Positions 20,245 to 28,455 of a DNA stretch of 64,000 bases are shown in pieces; position 1 is the stretch's first letter; each line of letters begins with the position of its first letter. The DNA is from Kitasatospora griseola (lineage in GTDB: Bacteria; Actinomycetota; Actinomycetes; Streptomycetales; Streptomycetaceae): positions 11,252 to 75,251 of the forward strand of contig NZ_BMRI01000030.1 of assembly GCF_014648555.1 (NCBI RefSeq), given 5' to 3'. The notes below the pieces were generated by a model, which was given only the letters and a program-made list of their open reading frames with translations, was not told the DNA's origin and ran no database searches. Both the position numbers and the translations under genes were made by a program.

Positions 20245-20838
20245 GTGCCGCACGCACCCGACGACCCCACCGGCCCGCAGGCCCAGGACACCCTGTTCGC
20301 GCTCCCGGCGGAGCCCCCGTCCGTCCCGCCGACGGAGTTCGCCGAGCCGCTGGACGGCCCGGTCCGGTACACGCTGAGCCCGTCGCCCGTCGAGGACCTG
20401 CTCCTCGTGGGCGACGGGCGCTCGATCCTCGGCATCTACATGACGGAGCAGCTGTACGGCCCGACGATCGGGCCGGACTGGGTGCGGGACCCGGGGCTGT
20501 TCAAGGAGGCCGAGCGTCAGCTGGACGCGTACTTCGCGCTGGAACTGCGCGTCTTCGACCTCCCGCTCGCTCCCCGGGGCACCGCGTTCCAGCGCACCGT
20601 GTGGCGGGAGCTCACCTGCGTGCCGTACGGCGTCACCACCTCCTACGGGGCCATCGCGGCGGATCTGGGCCGGCCGTCGGCGGCCCGGGCCGTCGGCATG
20701 GCGAACGGACGGAACCCGGTGGGGATCGTGATCCCGTGCCACCGGGTGGTCGGCTCCGACGGGTCGTTGACCGGGTACGGCGGCGGCCTGCCCCGCAAGC
20801 GGCGGCTGCTCGACATGGAGCGCCGCAACCGTCACTGA
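20245..20838 (+). CDS. ogt: Methylated-DNA--[protein]-cysteine S-methyltransferase
   Basis: A 197-residue O6-alkylguanine DNA alkyltransferase. The acceptor Cys is in IVIPCHRVVGSDGSLTGYGG, and the helix-turn-helix region is TSYGAIAADLGRPSAARAVG. GTG 20245 is the best start and has a weak GAAGGA site upstream. It repairs O6-alkylguanine by suicide transfer. Co-transcribed with the Ada-AlkA gene. Its end overlaps by 7 nt the convergent small gene at 20832-21026. Confidence 0.92.
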   Translation: MPHAPDDPTGPQAQDTLFALPAEPPSVPPTEFAEPLDGPVRYTLSPSPVEDLLLVGDGRSILGIYMTEQLYGPTIGPDWVRDPGLFKEAERQLDAYFALELRVFDLPLAPRGTAFQRTVWRELTCVPYGVTTSYGAIAADLGRPSAARAVGMANGRNPVGIVIPCHRVVGSDGSLTGYGGGLPRKRRLLDMERRNRH

Positions 20839-21026
20839 ACGGGTCTGCGCTCCTCGCCGGAGCGGCGCAGCGACCAGATCTCCTTTCCGGTGCGGATGTC
20901 GGGCGCGCCCGCGGGCGGGTCCTGGATCACCGTCAGCAGTTCGGGGTTGATCAGTCCGAGCAGTGCTTCCACGATGTGCGCCGGCCAGCCCTCCTCGTCG
21001 TCGGGTGCCGGCCCGGGTTCAGGCAC
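20832..21026 (-). CDS. Small acidic protein coupled to KAS II
   Basis: A 64-residue frame from GTG 21026, which overlaps the KAS II stop by 8 nt (GTGCCTGA). It reads VPEPGPAPDDEEGWPAHIVE and then has a short hydrophobic stretch (ALLGLINPELLTVIQD). No family is recognised. The tight overlap suggests translation coupled to KAS II. Its 3' end overlaps ogt on the other strand. It could be a BGC-specific accessory peptide, or not a real gene. Confidence 0.5.
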   Translation of the reverse strand: MPEPGPAPDDEEGWPAHIVEALLGLINPELLTVIQDPPAGAPDIRTGKEIWSLRRSGEERRPVQ

Positions 21027-22254
21027 GGCTGAGCAGGAGCACCGCATTCTGCCCGCCGAATCCGAAGGAGTTGCTGACCGCCACCTCGACGGGGGCGGTG
21101 CGTCCCGTCCCGGCCACCACGTCGATCTCGATCTTCGGGTCCTGGCGTTCCAGGTTGGCCGTCGGCGGGATGAAGCCGTGTTCCAGGGTCAGTGCCGTGG
21201 CGACCGCCTCGATCGCGCCGGCCGCGCCGAGCGCGTGCCCGACCACGCCCTTGACGGAGGTGACGGCGGGGCGTTCGCCGAACACCCGGCGGATCAGCCG
21301 GGCCTCCGCGAGGTCGTTGAGCGGGGTGGACGTGCCGTGCGCGTTGACGTGGTCGACGTCGGCGGGGCCGAGCCCGGCGTCGGCGAGCGCCGCGCGCAGG
21401 GCCAGTTCCGCGCCCGCGCCCTCGGGGTCGGGCGCGGTCGCGTTGTGGGCGTCCGCCGAGGCCCCGTAGCCGCTGACCCTGGCCCGGATCCGCGCGCCGC
21501 GGGCCCGGGCGTCGGCCTCGCGCTCCAGCACCAGGACGGCGGCGCCCTCCGCGGGCACGAAGCCGTCCCGGTCGACGTCGAACGGGCGGGACGCCGCCTG
21601 CGGGTCGTCGCGCCCGGACAGCGCACCCATCTGGCTGAAGCCCGAGATGATCGAGGGGATCATGCAGGCCTCGGTCCCGCCGGTGATCACGATGTCGCAG
21701 GCGCCGGACCGCAGGAGTTCGCGCGCCGTGCCGATGGCGGTCGTGCCCGAGGCGCACGCGGTCGCGGTCACCAGGTTCGGGCCGCGCGCACCGCACTCCA
21801 TGGCCACGTACCCGGCGGCCATGTTCACCGCCAGCATCGGGATCAGCAGCGAGGACACCTTGGTCGGCCCCTGCTCCAGCAGGACGTGGTGCTGCTTCTC
21901 CCAGGTCGCCGCGCCGCCGATCCCGCTGCCCAGGACGACGCCGACCCGGGCGCCGTCCCACCCGCTCGGGTCGAGGCCCGCGTCGGCGAGCGCCTCGGCG
22001 GCGGCGGCGACGGCGAACTGGCTGCACCGGTCGAGCCGCCAGGCCTTCCGGCGTCCCACCGCGCGGACCGGGTCGAAGTCCTCGACCGCGCAGCCGAACC
22101 GGGCCGGGAGGCCGGCGAGTTCGGGGACCGGCCCGGCCGCGGTGCGCCCGCCCTCGCAGAGCCGGTCCCAGGCGGCCTTCACGCCGGTCCCGGCCGCGGT
22201 CACCATGCCCACGCCGGTGACCGCGGCGTGGAACGGCTCGCGGTCGGTCGTCAT
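21019..22254 (-). CDS. Beta-ketoacyl-ACP synthase II (FabF-like)
   Basis: A 411-residue condensing enzyme with the full Cys-His-His triad: Cys in VTATACASGTTAIGTA, His in VNAHGTSTPLND, His in KGVVGHALGAAGAIE. ATG 22254 overlaps the ACP stop (ATGA). It extends acyl chains on ACP by condensation with malonyl-ACP. With the adjacent ACP, KAS III and desaturase it forms a dedicated fatty-acyl supply unit; no ketoreductase, dehydratase or enoyl reductase is in the cluster, so those would come from primary fatty acid synthesis. Confidence 0.93.
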   Translation of the reverse strand: MTTDREPFHAAVTGVGMVTAAGTGVKAAWDRLCEGGRTAAGPVPELAGLPARFGCAVEDFDPVRAVGRRKAWRLDRCSQFAVAAAAEALADAGLDPSGWDGARVGVVLGSGIGGAATWEKQHHVLLEQGPTKVSSLLIPMLAVNMAAGYVAMECGARGPNLVTATACASGTTAIGTARELLRSGACDIVITGGTEACMIPSIISGFSQMGALSGRDDPQAASRPFDVDRDGFVPAEGAAVLVLEREADARARGARIRARVSGYGASADAHNATAPDPEGAGAELALRAALADAGLGPADVDHVNAHGTSTPLNDLAEARLIRRVFGERPAVTSVKGVVGHALGAAGAIEAVATALTLEHGFIPPTANLERQDPKIEIDVVAGTGRTAPVEVAVSNSFGFGGQNAVLLLSRA

Positions 22255-22493
22255 CCGATGCTCACCGCCTTGGCGGCGATCGCCTCGGCGGCCTGGCCGA
22301 TCGAGTCGGAGGAGCGGATGTCGTCGTCCTCGATCTTGACGCCGAACTCGTCCTGGGCGGCCAGGCCCAGCTCCACCAGGGCCAGCGAGTCCATCTCCAG
22401 TTCGTTGAAGGTGGTCTCCGTGGAGACCTCGTCCGGCTCGATGCCGAAGCCGCGGGTCAGCAGACCGACCAGGCGGTCGTAGACGTCGTTCAT
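22251..22493 (-). CDS. Acyl carrier protein
   Basis: An 80-residue ACP with the phosphopantetheine Ser in ELEMDSLALVELG and an acidic helix after it (KIEDDDI). ATG 22493 (MNDVYDRLVGLLTRGFG) is preceded by GAGGAG. It overlaps KAS II by 4 nt. It probably carries the growing chain for the two condensing enzymes and perhaps the substrate of the desaturase and acyl reductase. Confidence 0.93.
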   Translation of the reverse strand: MNDVYDRLVGLLTRGFGIEPDEVSTETTFNELEMDSLALVELGLAAQDEFGVKIEDDDIRSSDSIGQAAEAIAAKAVSIG

Positions 22494-22575
22494 GAGCGGT
22501 CTCCTCTGTTTTCGGTGAGCGATGACGTGCAATGACGTGCGAGGACGTGCGATGAAGCGGCGTGCGGCGCGCGGA

Positions 22576-23577
22576 TCAGATCGGCGTCACGTCGGGCCAG
22601 CGGACGGCGCAGGCCCCCCAGGTGATCCCGCCGCCGAAGGCGGTCATCACCACCCGGTCCCCGGGGCGCAGCCGGCCGCGCTCCACGGCGTCGGCCAGGG
22701 CGAGCGGGACGGCGGCCGCGGCGGTGTTGCCGACCCGGTCGAGGTGGACGGCGCAGCGCTCCCGCGGCAGCTTCATCCGGTCCGCGACGGCGTGCATGAT
22801 CCGCAGGTTGGCCTGGTGCGGGACGAGCAGGTCCACCTCGTCCACGCTCCAGCCGGCCCGGTGGGCGACGTCCAGCGCGGAGGCCGCCATCCGTTCGACG
22901 GCGCTGCGGAAGACGGTCTTCCCGACCATCCGGAAGTACGGGTCGTAGCCGGGCCCGGTGCGGGCGGTGAACGGCTCCCGGGAGCCGCCCGACGGGACGG
23001 TGATCAGGTCGCTGCCCGTTCCGTCGCTGGCCAGGTCGAGCGGTCCGAGGGCGCCGGGCGCGTCCGGGTCGCCGGCGGTGAGCAGCACCGCCCCGGCGCC
23101 GTCGCCGAAGATCGCCCGGGTGGAGCGGTCCTGCGGGTCGAGGATGCTGGAGAACTTCTCCGCGCCGACGACCAGCACGGAGTCGACGGTTCCGGCGGCG
23201 ATCAGGCCGCCGGCCACGCCGAGGCCGTACAGGAATCCGGTGCACACGGCGGCCACGTCGAACGCGGGCACGGTGCCGAGGTTCAGCCCGGTGGCGACCA
23301 GCGGCGCCGTGGCCGGGCACGGCCGGTCGGGCGTGGTGGTGGCGACCACCACGCAGTCCGCGCTCTCCCGGCCGGCCGACTTCAGGGCCCGGCGGCCGGC
23401 CTCGACGGCCAGGTCGGAGGTGGCCGTGCGGTCGTCGGCGGTGTGCCGCTGCCCGATGCCCGTACGGCTGCGGATCCAGGCGTCGTCGGTGTCCAGCTCC
23501 CGGGCGAGGTCGTCGTTGGTGACGATCCGGGGAGGCAGCCACGAGCCCAGGCCGCTGATGACCGCCGCCCTGGTCAT
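22576..23577 (-). CDS. Beta-ketoacyl-ACP synthase III (FabH-like)
   Basis: A 333-residue KAS III. Cys in FDVAAVCTGFLYGLGVAGG, His in LLVPHQANLRIM, Asn in VGNTAAAAVPLAL, and the C-terminal GGGITWGACAVRW. It starts chains by condensing an acyl-CoA with malonyl-ACP. ATG 23577 overlaps the desaturase stop by 4 nt (ATGA). It sets the starter unit of the alkyl chain. Confidence 0.94.
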   Translation of the reverse strand: MTRAAVISGLGSWLPPRIVTNDDLARELDTDDAWIRSRTGIGQRHTADDRTATSDLAVEAGRRALKSAGRESADCVVVATTTPDRPCPATAPLVATGLNLGTVPAFDVAAVCTGFLYGLGVAGGLIAAGTVDSVLVVGAEKFSSILDPQDRSTRAIFGDGAGAVLLTAGDPDAPGALGPLDLASDGTGSDLITVPSGGSREPFTARTGPGYDPYFRMVGKTVFRSAVERMAASALDVAHRAGWSVDEVDLLVPHQANLRIMHAVADRMKLPRERCAVHLDRVGNTAAAAVPLALADAVERGRLRPGDRVVMTAFGGGITWGACAVRWPDVTPI

Positions 23578-24647
23578 CGGCCCGCCGCCGACACCAGCGA
23601 GGCGTCCTGCTGCTCCAGTTCCCGCACCTGGTCGCTGACGTCGCCGAGGTACTCGGAGACGTCGAGGTAGGACCTGAGCAGCCGGACCTCGACGTAGGGC
23701 AGGCCGTGGGTGAGGCAGTAGTCCTTCACCACCGGCTGCGCGCGGTGCAGGTTCCGGCGCGGCATGTTCGGAAAGAGGTGGTGCTCGATCTGGTAGTTGA
23801 GGCCGCCGTAGAAGAAGTGGGTGATCCGGCTGGGCAGCATGTTCCGGGAGGTGACGACCTGTCGGGTGATCCAGTCGAGCTCCTCCTTCTCGCCGTCGCG
23901 CACCGGCAGGCCCTTGTGGTTGGGCGCGAACAGCAGGCCCATGTAGAAGCCGAACAGCGCCTGGTGGACCACGATGAACGCGACGGCCTTGAGCGGGGAG
24001 AGCACCAGGAAGACCGCGGCCAGGTAGGCCGCCAGGTGGATCGACAGCATCAGCAGGTCGGCGCCCTTGTTGCGCTTGAGCGCGCCCCGCCTGGCCGCGA
24101 CGTAGCCCGACAGGTGCAGGCGCAGGCCCTCCATCATGATCACCACGTAGAACATCCAGGACTGGTGGCGCACGATGAAGCGGCTCAGCGGAGTGGTCCG
24201 CTTGTGCCGGTCGCCGCTGTCGAAGATCACCTGGCGGCGCAGGATGTCGGGGTCGAGGGACAGGTGGTTGGGGAAATTGTGGTGCTTGGTGTGGTGGCCG
24301 ACCCACCAGCCGAAGCTGACTCCGGTCAGCAGGTTGCCGTGGATGTAGCCGATCAGGTCGCTGGCCCGGCGGGTGCGGAAGATCTGCCGGTGGCCCGCGT
24401 CGTGCCCGACCAGGTCGGTCTGCGCGAAGCAGAAGGCGAGGAACGCCGCCACCACGAGCTGGAGCCAGCTGTCCCCGAGGAACGCGAAGGCCGTCCATCC
24501 GGCCGCGAGCAGGACCAGGTTGGAGACGATCTTGTAGACGAAGAACCACGGCTGGAGGTCCATCAGGCCGGCGTCCTTGACCACCTTGGTGATCTCGTCG
24601 TAGTTCGCCGTCGCCGCCTGCCCCCCGGCGCCGTCCAGCTGCGTCAT
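23574..24647 (-). CDS. Membrane-bound fatty acid desaturase
   Basis: A 357-residue desaturase with the three His boxes HDAGH, HHTKHH and QIEHHLF, and hydrophobic segments between them (VLLAAGWTAFAFLG, LSIHLAAYLAAVFLVL). Diiron membrane desaturases of this type act on acyl-lipid, acyl-CoA or acyl-ACP substrates. It overlaps both neighbours by 4 nt. It probably sets a double bond in the chain; elaiomycin-type azoxy compounds have a cis 1-alkenyl group, but the position here cannot be told. Confidence 0.93.
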   Translation of the reverse strand: MTQLDGAGGQAATANYDEITKVVKDAGLMDLQPWFFVYKIVSNLVLLAAGWTAFAFLGDSWLQLVVAAFLAFCFAQTDLVGHDAGHRQIFRTRRASDLIGYIHGNLLTGVSFGWWVGHHTKHHNFPNHLSLDPDILRRQVIFDSGDRHKRTTPLSRFIVRHQSWMFYVVIMMEGLRLHLSGYVAARRGALKRNKGADLLMLSIHLAAYLAAVFLVLSPLKAVAFIVVHQALFGFYMGLLFAPNHKGLPVRDGEKEELDWITRQVVTSRNMLPSRITHFFYGGLNYQIEHHLFPNMPRRNLHRAQPVVKDYCLTHGLPYVEVRLLRSYLDVSEYLGDVSDQVRELEQQDASLVSAAGR

Positions 24648-25606
24648 ATCGCCTCCTCCAGCCCCATGTAGGCCAGCCGGGCGCGCTGCATCCGGTCGGC
24701 CCAGGCCTGCCCGGTCGCCATCCGCTCCTCGGCCGTGGTGTCCACCAGCCGCCGCCCGGGCCAGACCTCGTAGTCGCCGAGCAGCTTCCCGTGCTCCTCG
24801 ATGCCCTGCTGGAACAGCGACTCGCGCCGCTGGAGCATGTCGTGGGTGGGCAGCCGGCCCCACAGCCGGTAGCCCTCCTGGATCAGCTCCAGCACCCGCG
24901 GCTTGTCCTCCGGGTGCTTCAGCAGGTGGTCCCGGACGATGGCGCTGCCGACCGTGAGGTGGCGGATCTCGTCGATGCCGGCGCCGCGCTCGATGTCCGC
25001 GGCGGCCGGGTCGAACACCCGCCACTTGCGCTCGCTGAGCTCCGCGGACGGCGCCAGCACGCCCTCGACCAGGACGGTCAGCACCAGCACGCCGCCGATG
25101 AAGTCGCCCTCGTCGCGCAGCACCCGCAGGCCGAACTCCTCCAGCGGCACCAGCACGCCGTCCCGGTCGCGCTGCGCGAGCCGGTCGACGGACTGCCACA
25201 ACTCGGCCTTCGGGATGCCGAGTTGCAGCAGGTGGCTGCGGAAGACCATGGCGTGCCTGGCCTCGTCGAGCAGCTGCGTGGAGTAGAACTCCAGGCAGTC
25301 GTTGTCGGGCGCCAGCGCGACCATGTACGCGATGGCGCGGGTGGCCTTCTCCTCCGCGATCGAGCGGAAGGCGAGCTCCATGGTGAGCGCGCTGTTGAGC
25401 GGGCCGGGCTCGCTGACCACCGACAGCGGGCGCACGTCGTCGGCGTGGCCGAGCACGTGACCGCGCAGGGTGCCCTGCGGGACGGCCGCCAGCCAGTACT
25501 TCAGGTCGGCGGAGGCCGGCGTCAGTTCGAGGTCAATGGCGCCGTCGACGAGCGACGGGGCCCGCTCCCAGTCCGCCTCTGCGGGAATGTTCTCGGACAC
25601 GGTCAT
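24644..25606 (-). CDS. Ferritin-like diiron oxygenase
   Basis: A 320-residue protein with class I carboxylate-bridged diiron ligands in two repeats: AEEKATRA and LLDEARHAM, then LVEGVL and GIDEIRHLT. ATG 25606 overlaps the flavin-reductase TGA by one base (TGATG). It resembles N-oxygenases and other ferritin-like oxidases of natural-product clusters. In an azoxy pathway it is a candidate for the oxidation of the hydrazine to azoxy (VlmB role) or for desaturation of the chain. A second, distinct diiron protein is at 35683. Confidence 0.85.
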   Translation of the reverse strand: MTVSENIPAEADWERAPSLVDGAIDLELTPASADLKYWLAAVPQGTLRGHVLGHADDVRPLSVVSEPGPLNSALTMELAFRSIAEEKATRAIAYMVALAPDNDCLEFYSTQLLDEARHAMVFRSHLLQLGIPKAELWQSVDRLAQRDRDGVLVPLEEFGLRVLRDEGDFIGGVLVLTVLVEGVLAPSAELSERKWRVFDPAAADIERGAGIDEIRHLTVGSAIVRDHLLKHPEDKPRVLELIQEGYRLWGRLPTHDMLQRRESLFQQGIEEHGKLLGDYEVWPGRRLVDTTAEERMATGQAWADRMQRARLAYMGLEEAI

Positions 25607-26160
25607 CAATCCCTCTCGGTGTGCAGGGTCGCTTCGGTCAGCCCGTGCAGGCCGCCTGCGTAGTTGAGCAAGGGGGCGCCGGCGCCGCGGACCGCCCGTT
25701 CCACCTGGGCCAGGACGAGTTCGTGGTCGCCCACCTCGACGGTTCCGCGGACCCGGCAGGTCAGCCAGCCGACCGCGCCGACCAGCACCGGGACCCCGTC
25801 CTCGGCCAGGTCCGACCAGGCCTCGCCCGCCAACTGGCCGACGCCCCGCGCGCGGTGGCGCCGAGCGAAGTGCCGTGCCAGGTCGGCCTGCCGGGCGCCG
25901 AGCGCGTTGACCACGAAGGTGCGGGTGCTCAGCAGCGCCTGCAGGCCGCGGCTGCCGCGCCGCAGCGCGACCGAGACCATCGGCGGCCGGCGGGACGCCA
26001 GGGTCAGGGTGCTGACCGTCACGCCCTCGACGTCCTGCGCGTCGCCGCAGGTCAGCACCGCGACGCCGGTGACGAACCGGTCGAGGATCAGCCGGTGGGC
26101 GCCGTCGGCCTCGTTCGGGCCCGCCGCGACGGACAGGTGCTGGGCGGTCGCCCCGGTCAC
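25606..26160 (-). CDS. Flavin reductase (VlmR-like)
   Basis: A 184-residue flavin-reductase-like protein of the FMN-binding split barrel: DRFVTGVAVLTC, then VTVSTLTLASRRPPMVSVAL and TFVVNALGARQADLARHFA, with the final HELVLAQVE. GTG 26160 overlaps the stop of the membrane protein gene (GTGA). It reduces FAD or FMN with NAD(P)H and would supply the reduced flavin to the acyl-CoA-dehydrogenase-like N-hydroxylase at 28456, as VlmR does for VlmH in valanimycin synthesis. Confidence 0.9.
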   Translation of the reverse strand: MTGATAQHLSVAAGPNEADGAHRLILDRFVTGVAVLTCGDAQDVEGVTVSTLTLASRRPPMVSVALRRGSRGLQALLSTRTFVVNALGARQADLARHFARRHRARGVGQLAGEAWSDLAEDGVPVLVGAVGWLTCRVRGTVEVGDHELVLAQVERAVRGAGAPLLNYAGGLHGLTEATLHTERD

Positions 26161-26639
26161 CGGGCGCCCAGCGCCCGGGGCGGCAGCAGCTCGCCGGTGG
26201 AGGCCAGGTACTCGCTGGAGAACCGGCGGTAGGCCGGGTGGGCCTTCGGCTCGAAGTGCAGCCCGAACGGCTTGAGGAAGTTGCCGAAGATCGCGCGGTC
26301 CCCGAACAGGTGGATCGGCACGACCAGCAGGGCCCACTCCGCCCCGGCCAGCCAGATCCAGGCCAGCACGACCAGTCCCTGGGTGACCATGCTGTGCATG
26401 GCGTTGTAGAGGACGTAGTAGACCTTGGGGGTCGGGGCGTCCGGGTGCCGGTGGTAGCGGAGCGCGCCGGGCAGGTAGCCGATCACGTCGATGTACGCGA
26501 ACAGCAGCACCGCCGGCAGCCAGCGGACCTCCCCGATGTGCGCGAAGAACAGCACCACGGACACCAGCAGTCCGAGCCCGTACTCGGCGCGCACCAGCCA
26601 GGCCGTGGCGCCGGTCATGAACAGGTTCTTCTGGTCCAT
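26157..26639 (-). CDS. Small polytopic membrane protein (VlmO candidate)
   Basis: A 160-residue protein with about four hydrophobic segments (YGLGLLVSVVLFFAHI, LPAVLLFAYIDVIGYL, MVTQGLVVLAWIWLAG, EWALLVVPIHLFGD) and conserved-looking polar groups between them (LRYHRHPDAPTP, IHLFGDRAIFGNFLKP). His-rich loops suggest a metal site. It lies within the operon coding for the flavin reductase and the diiron enzyme. From memory, valanimycin needs a membrane protein, VlmO, in N-N bond formation; this gene is the only cluster membrane protein of that size. The identity is inferred from context only. Confidence 0.7.
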   Translation of the reverse strand: MDQKNLFMTGATAWLVRAEYGLGLLVSVVLFFAHIGEVRWLPAVLLFAYIDVIGYLPGALRYHRHPDAPTPKVYYVLYNAMHSMVTQGLVVLAWIWLAGAEWALLVVPIHLFGDRAIFGNFLKPFGLHFEPKAHPAYRRFSSEYLASTGELLPPRALGAR

Positions 26640-26640
26640 C

Positions 26641-27153
26641 TCAGCCCACTTCCAGTGCGGAGTCCGGGATCTCCGCGGCGGGCTCGGCGACCGCCCGGGC
26701 CACCGCCTCGTCGCCGACCACCCGGGCCGTGCCGAACAGGCCGACGACCACCCGGGCGATGGTCTCCTTGAACACCCGCACCGCGACCGGGTCGAGGATG
26801 CCCGCGAGGCTCGGGATGCCGAAGTCGAACTCGGCGGAGAAGTGCACCCGGCACTCGCCGTCGACCTCGGCGATCCGCCAGCTGCCGGCGAACGAGTCGA
26901 AGTCGCCGTCGAGTTGGGAGAAGTCGATGGTCAGGGCGGCGACGTCGAACCGGTCCTCCTCGGTCCAGCGGAGGATGCCGTTGCGGAAGTACACCTCCCA
27001 GTCGCTGGTCTCCTCGGCGTCGCCGATCCGGTGCACGGTCACCGCCCGTACCACCGGCACCAGTTCGGGGTAGCGGGCGAAGTCCCGCACCCGCTCGAAG
27101 ACGGTGACCGGATCACCGTCGGGTACCGCGACAGTCACCTCGACGCTACGCAT
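26641..27153 (-). CDS. SRPBCC/COQ10-like (polyketide cyclase-type) protein
   Basis: A 170-residue START-like protein: MRSVEVTVAVPDGDPVTVFE, VRDFARYPELVPVVRAV, and the last helix FKETIARVVVGLFGTARV. This fold binds hydrophobic ligands and includes RatA/COQ10 proteins and aromatase/cyclases. ATG 27153 overlaps the aminotransferase stop by 8 nt. It could hold or present the lipophilic amine or hydrazine intermediate, perhaps to the adjacent membrane protein. There is no aromatic polyketide machinery here, so a cyclase role is unlikely. Confidence 0.85.
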   Translation of the reverse strand: MRSVEVTVAVPDGDPVTVFERVRDFARYPELVPVVRAVTVHRIGDAEETSDWEVYFRNGILRWTEEDRFDVAALTIDFSQLDGDFDSFAGSWRIAEVDGECRVHFSAEFDFGIPSLAGILDPVAVRVFKETIARVVVGLFGTARVVGDEAVARAVAEPAAEIPDSALEVG

Positions 27154-28447
27154 GGACGGTTCCACCTTCACCAGTCGGCGCGTACCGGGCAGCCTGCTTC
27201 CGGCACGCGTTGTCGAATGCCTCGTAGAGGTGATCCACCTCCGCGCGGGTCAAGATCGCCGGCGGCGTGAGCCGCAGCACCAGGTGCGAGTTGAGCGAGT
27301 GGTTCGCCACCACGCCCTGCATCACCAGCTCGATGAGCAGGTCGCCGGCGATGCCGGGCTCGGCGAACTCGAAGCCCAGCAGCAGCCCGCGGCCGCGGAC
27401 CGCGGACACCGCGGAGCCGAAGTGCCGGCGGACGATGTCGCCCAGCCCGAGCCGCAGGTCGGCGCCCAGCTCGTGCGAGCGGGCGACCAGGTTCTCCTCC
27501 TCGATCGCCGCCAGCGCCCCACGGGCCGCGGCCATCGCCAGCGGCACCCCGGAGAACGTCGAGGTGTGCAGGTACGGGTCCTTGTCGAAGACCGAGAACG
27601 CCTTCGCGGTCGCCACCACCGCCGACACCGGGACGATGCCGCCGCTGAGCCCCTTGCCCACCAGCAGGGCGTCGGGGGTGACGCCCTCCCGGTCGGCGCC
27701 GAACCAGGTGCCGAGGCGGCCCAGTCCGGTCTGGACCTCGTCGAGGACCAGGAACGCGTCGTGCCGGCGGCAGGCGACGGCCACGTCCCGCAGGTAGCCG
27801 TCCGGCGGGACGATCACCCCGGCCTCGCCCTGGACCGGCTCGACGACCACGCAGGCCCGCCCGGGCATCGTCCGCAGCAGCTCCTCCAGGGCCTGGGCGT
27901 CCCCGTACGGGACGTGGTCCACGCCCGGCAGCAGCGGGCGGAACGGGTCCTGGAACAGCGCCTTGCCGGTGAGGCTGAGCGCGCCCATGGTCTTGCCGTG
28001 GTAGCCGCCGTGGGTGGCGATCAGCCGGTCCTTGCCGTGCGTCCGGGCCATCTTGATCGCGGTCTCCACCGCCTCCGCGCCCGAGCCCGCGAAGTGCACC
28101 CGCTCCAGGCCGCTCGGCGCGACCTTGACCAGGGCGTCCGCGGCCAGCGCGGCCTGCGGCTCCAGGAAGATCCGGCTGGCCACCGGGTGCCGGTGCAGCT
28201 GCTCCTCGACGTAGCGGGTGACGATCGGGTGCCGGGCCCCCATCAGGAGCACGCCGTACCCGCCGCAGTTGAGGAACCGGCGGCCCTCGGCGGTGGTCAG
28301 CCACGCGCCCTGGGAGCCGGTCTCCACGTGCCCGCCGAACAGCTCGCCCAGCGTGGCCCGGCCCTTGTTCAGCCGCCTGCGGTACAGCCGGCCGAGCGTC
28401 TCGCGGTCGACCTCCGCGGGCAGGTAGCCGACGTCAGTCCTGTTCAT
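27146..28447 (-). CDS. Class III PLP-dependent aminotransferase
   Basis: A 433-residue class III aminotransferase. PLP-binding motifs are GSGAEAVETAIKMAR, the Asp in LVLDEVQTGLGRLG, and the Schiff-base Lys in LLVGKGLSGGIVP. Family members transfer the amino group of omega-amines such as ornithine, or act on aldehydes. Next to the acyl reductase at 29651, the likely job is fatty aldehyde to fatty amine. ATG 28447 follows the N-hydroxylase stop by 8 nt. Confidence 0.92.
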   Translation of the reverse strand: MNRTDVGYLPAEVDRETLGRLYRRRLNKGRATLGELFGGHVETGSQGAWLTTAEGRRFLNCGGYGVLLMGARHPIVTRYVEEQLHRHPVASRIFLEPQAALAADALVKVAPSGLERVHFAGSGAEAVETAIKMARTHGKDRLIATHGGYHGKTMGALSLTGKALFQDPFRPLLPGVDHVPYGDAQALEELLRTMPGRACVVVEPVQGEAGVIVPPDGYLRDVAVACRRHDAFLVLDEVQTGLGRLGTWFGADREGVTPDALLVGKGLSGGIVPVSAVVATAKAFSVFDKDPYLHTSTFSGVPLAMAAARGALAAIEEENLVARSHELGADLRLGLGDIVRRHFGSAVSAVRGRGLLLGFEFAEPGIAGDLLIELVMQGVVANHSLNSHLVLRLTPPAILTRAEVDHLYEAFDNACRKQAARYAPTGEGGTVHA

Positions 28448-28455
28448 CTCACTCC

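Noticed and set aside
26641-27153. SRPBCC protein as evidence for an aromatic polyketide cluster
   Set aside because: No chain-length factor, ketoreductase or minimal type II PKS partners are present; the KAS II and KAS III look like fatty acid enzymes.
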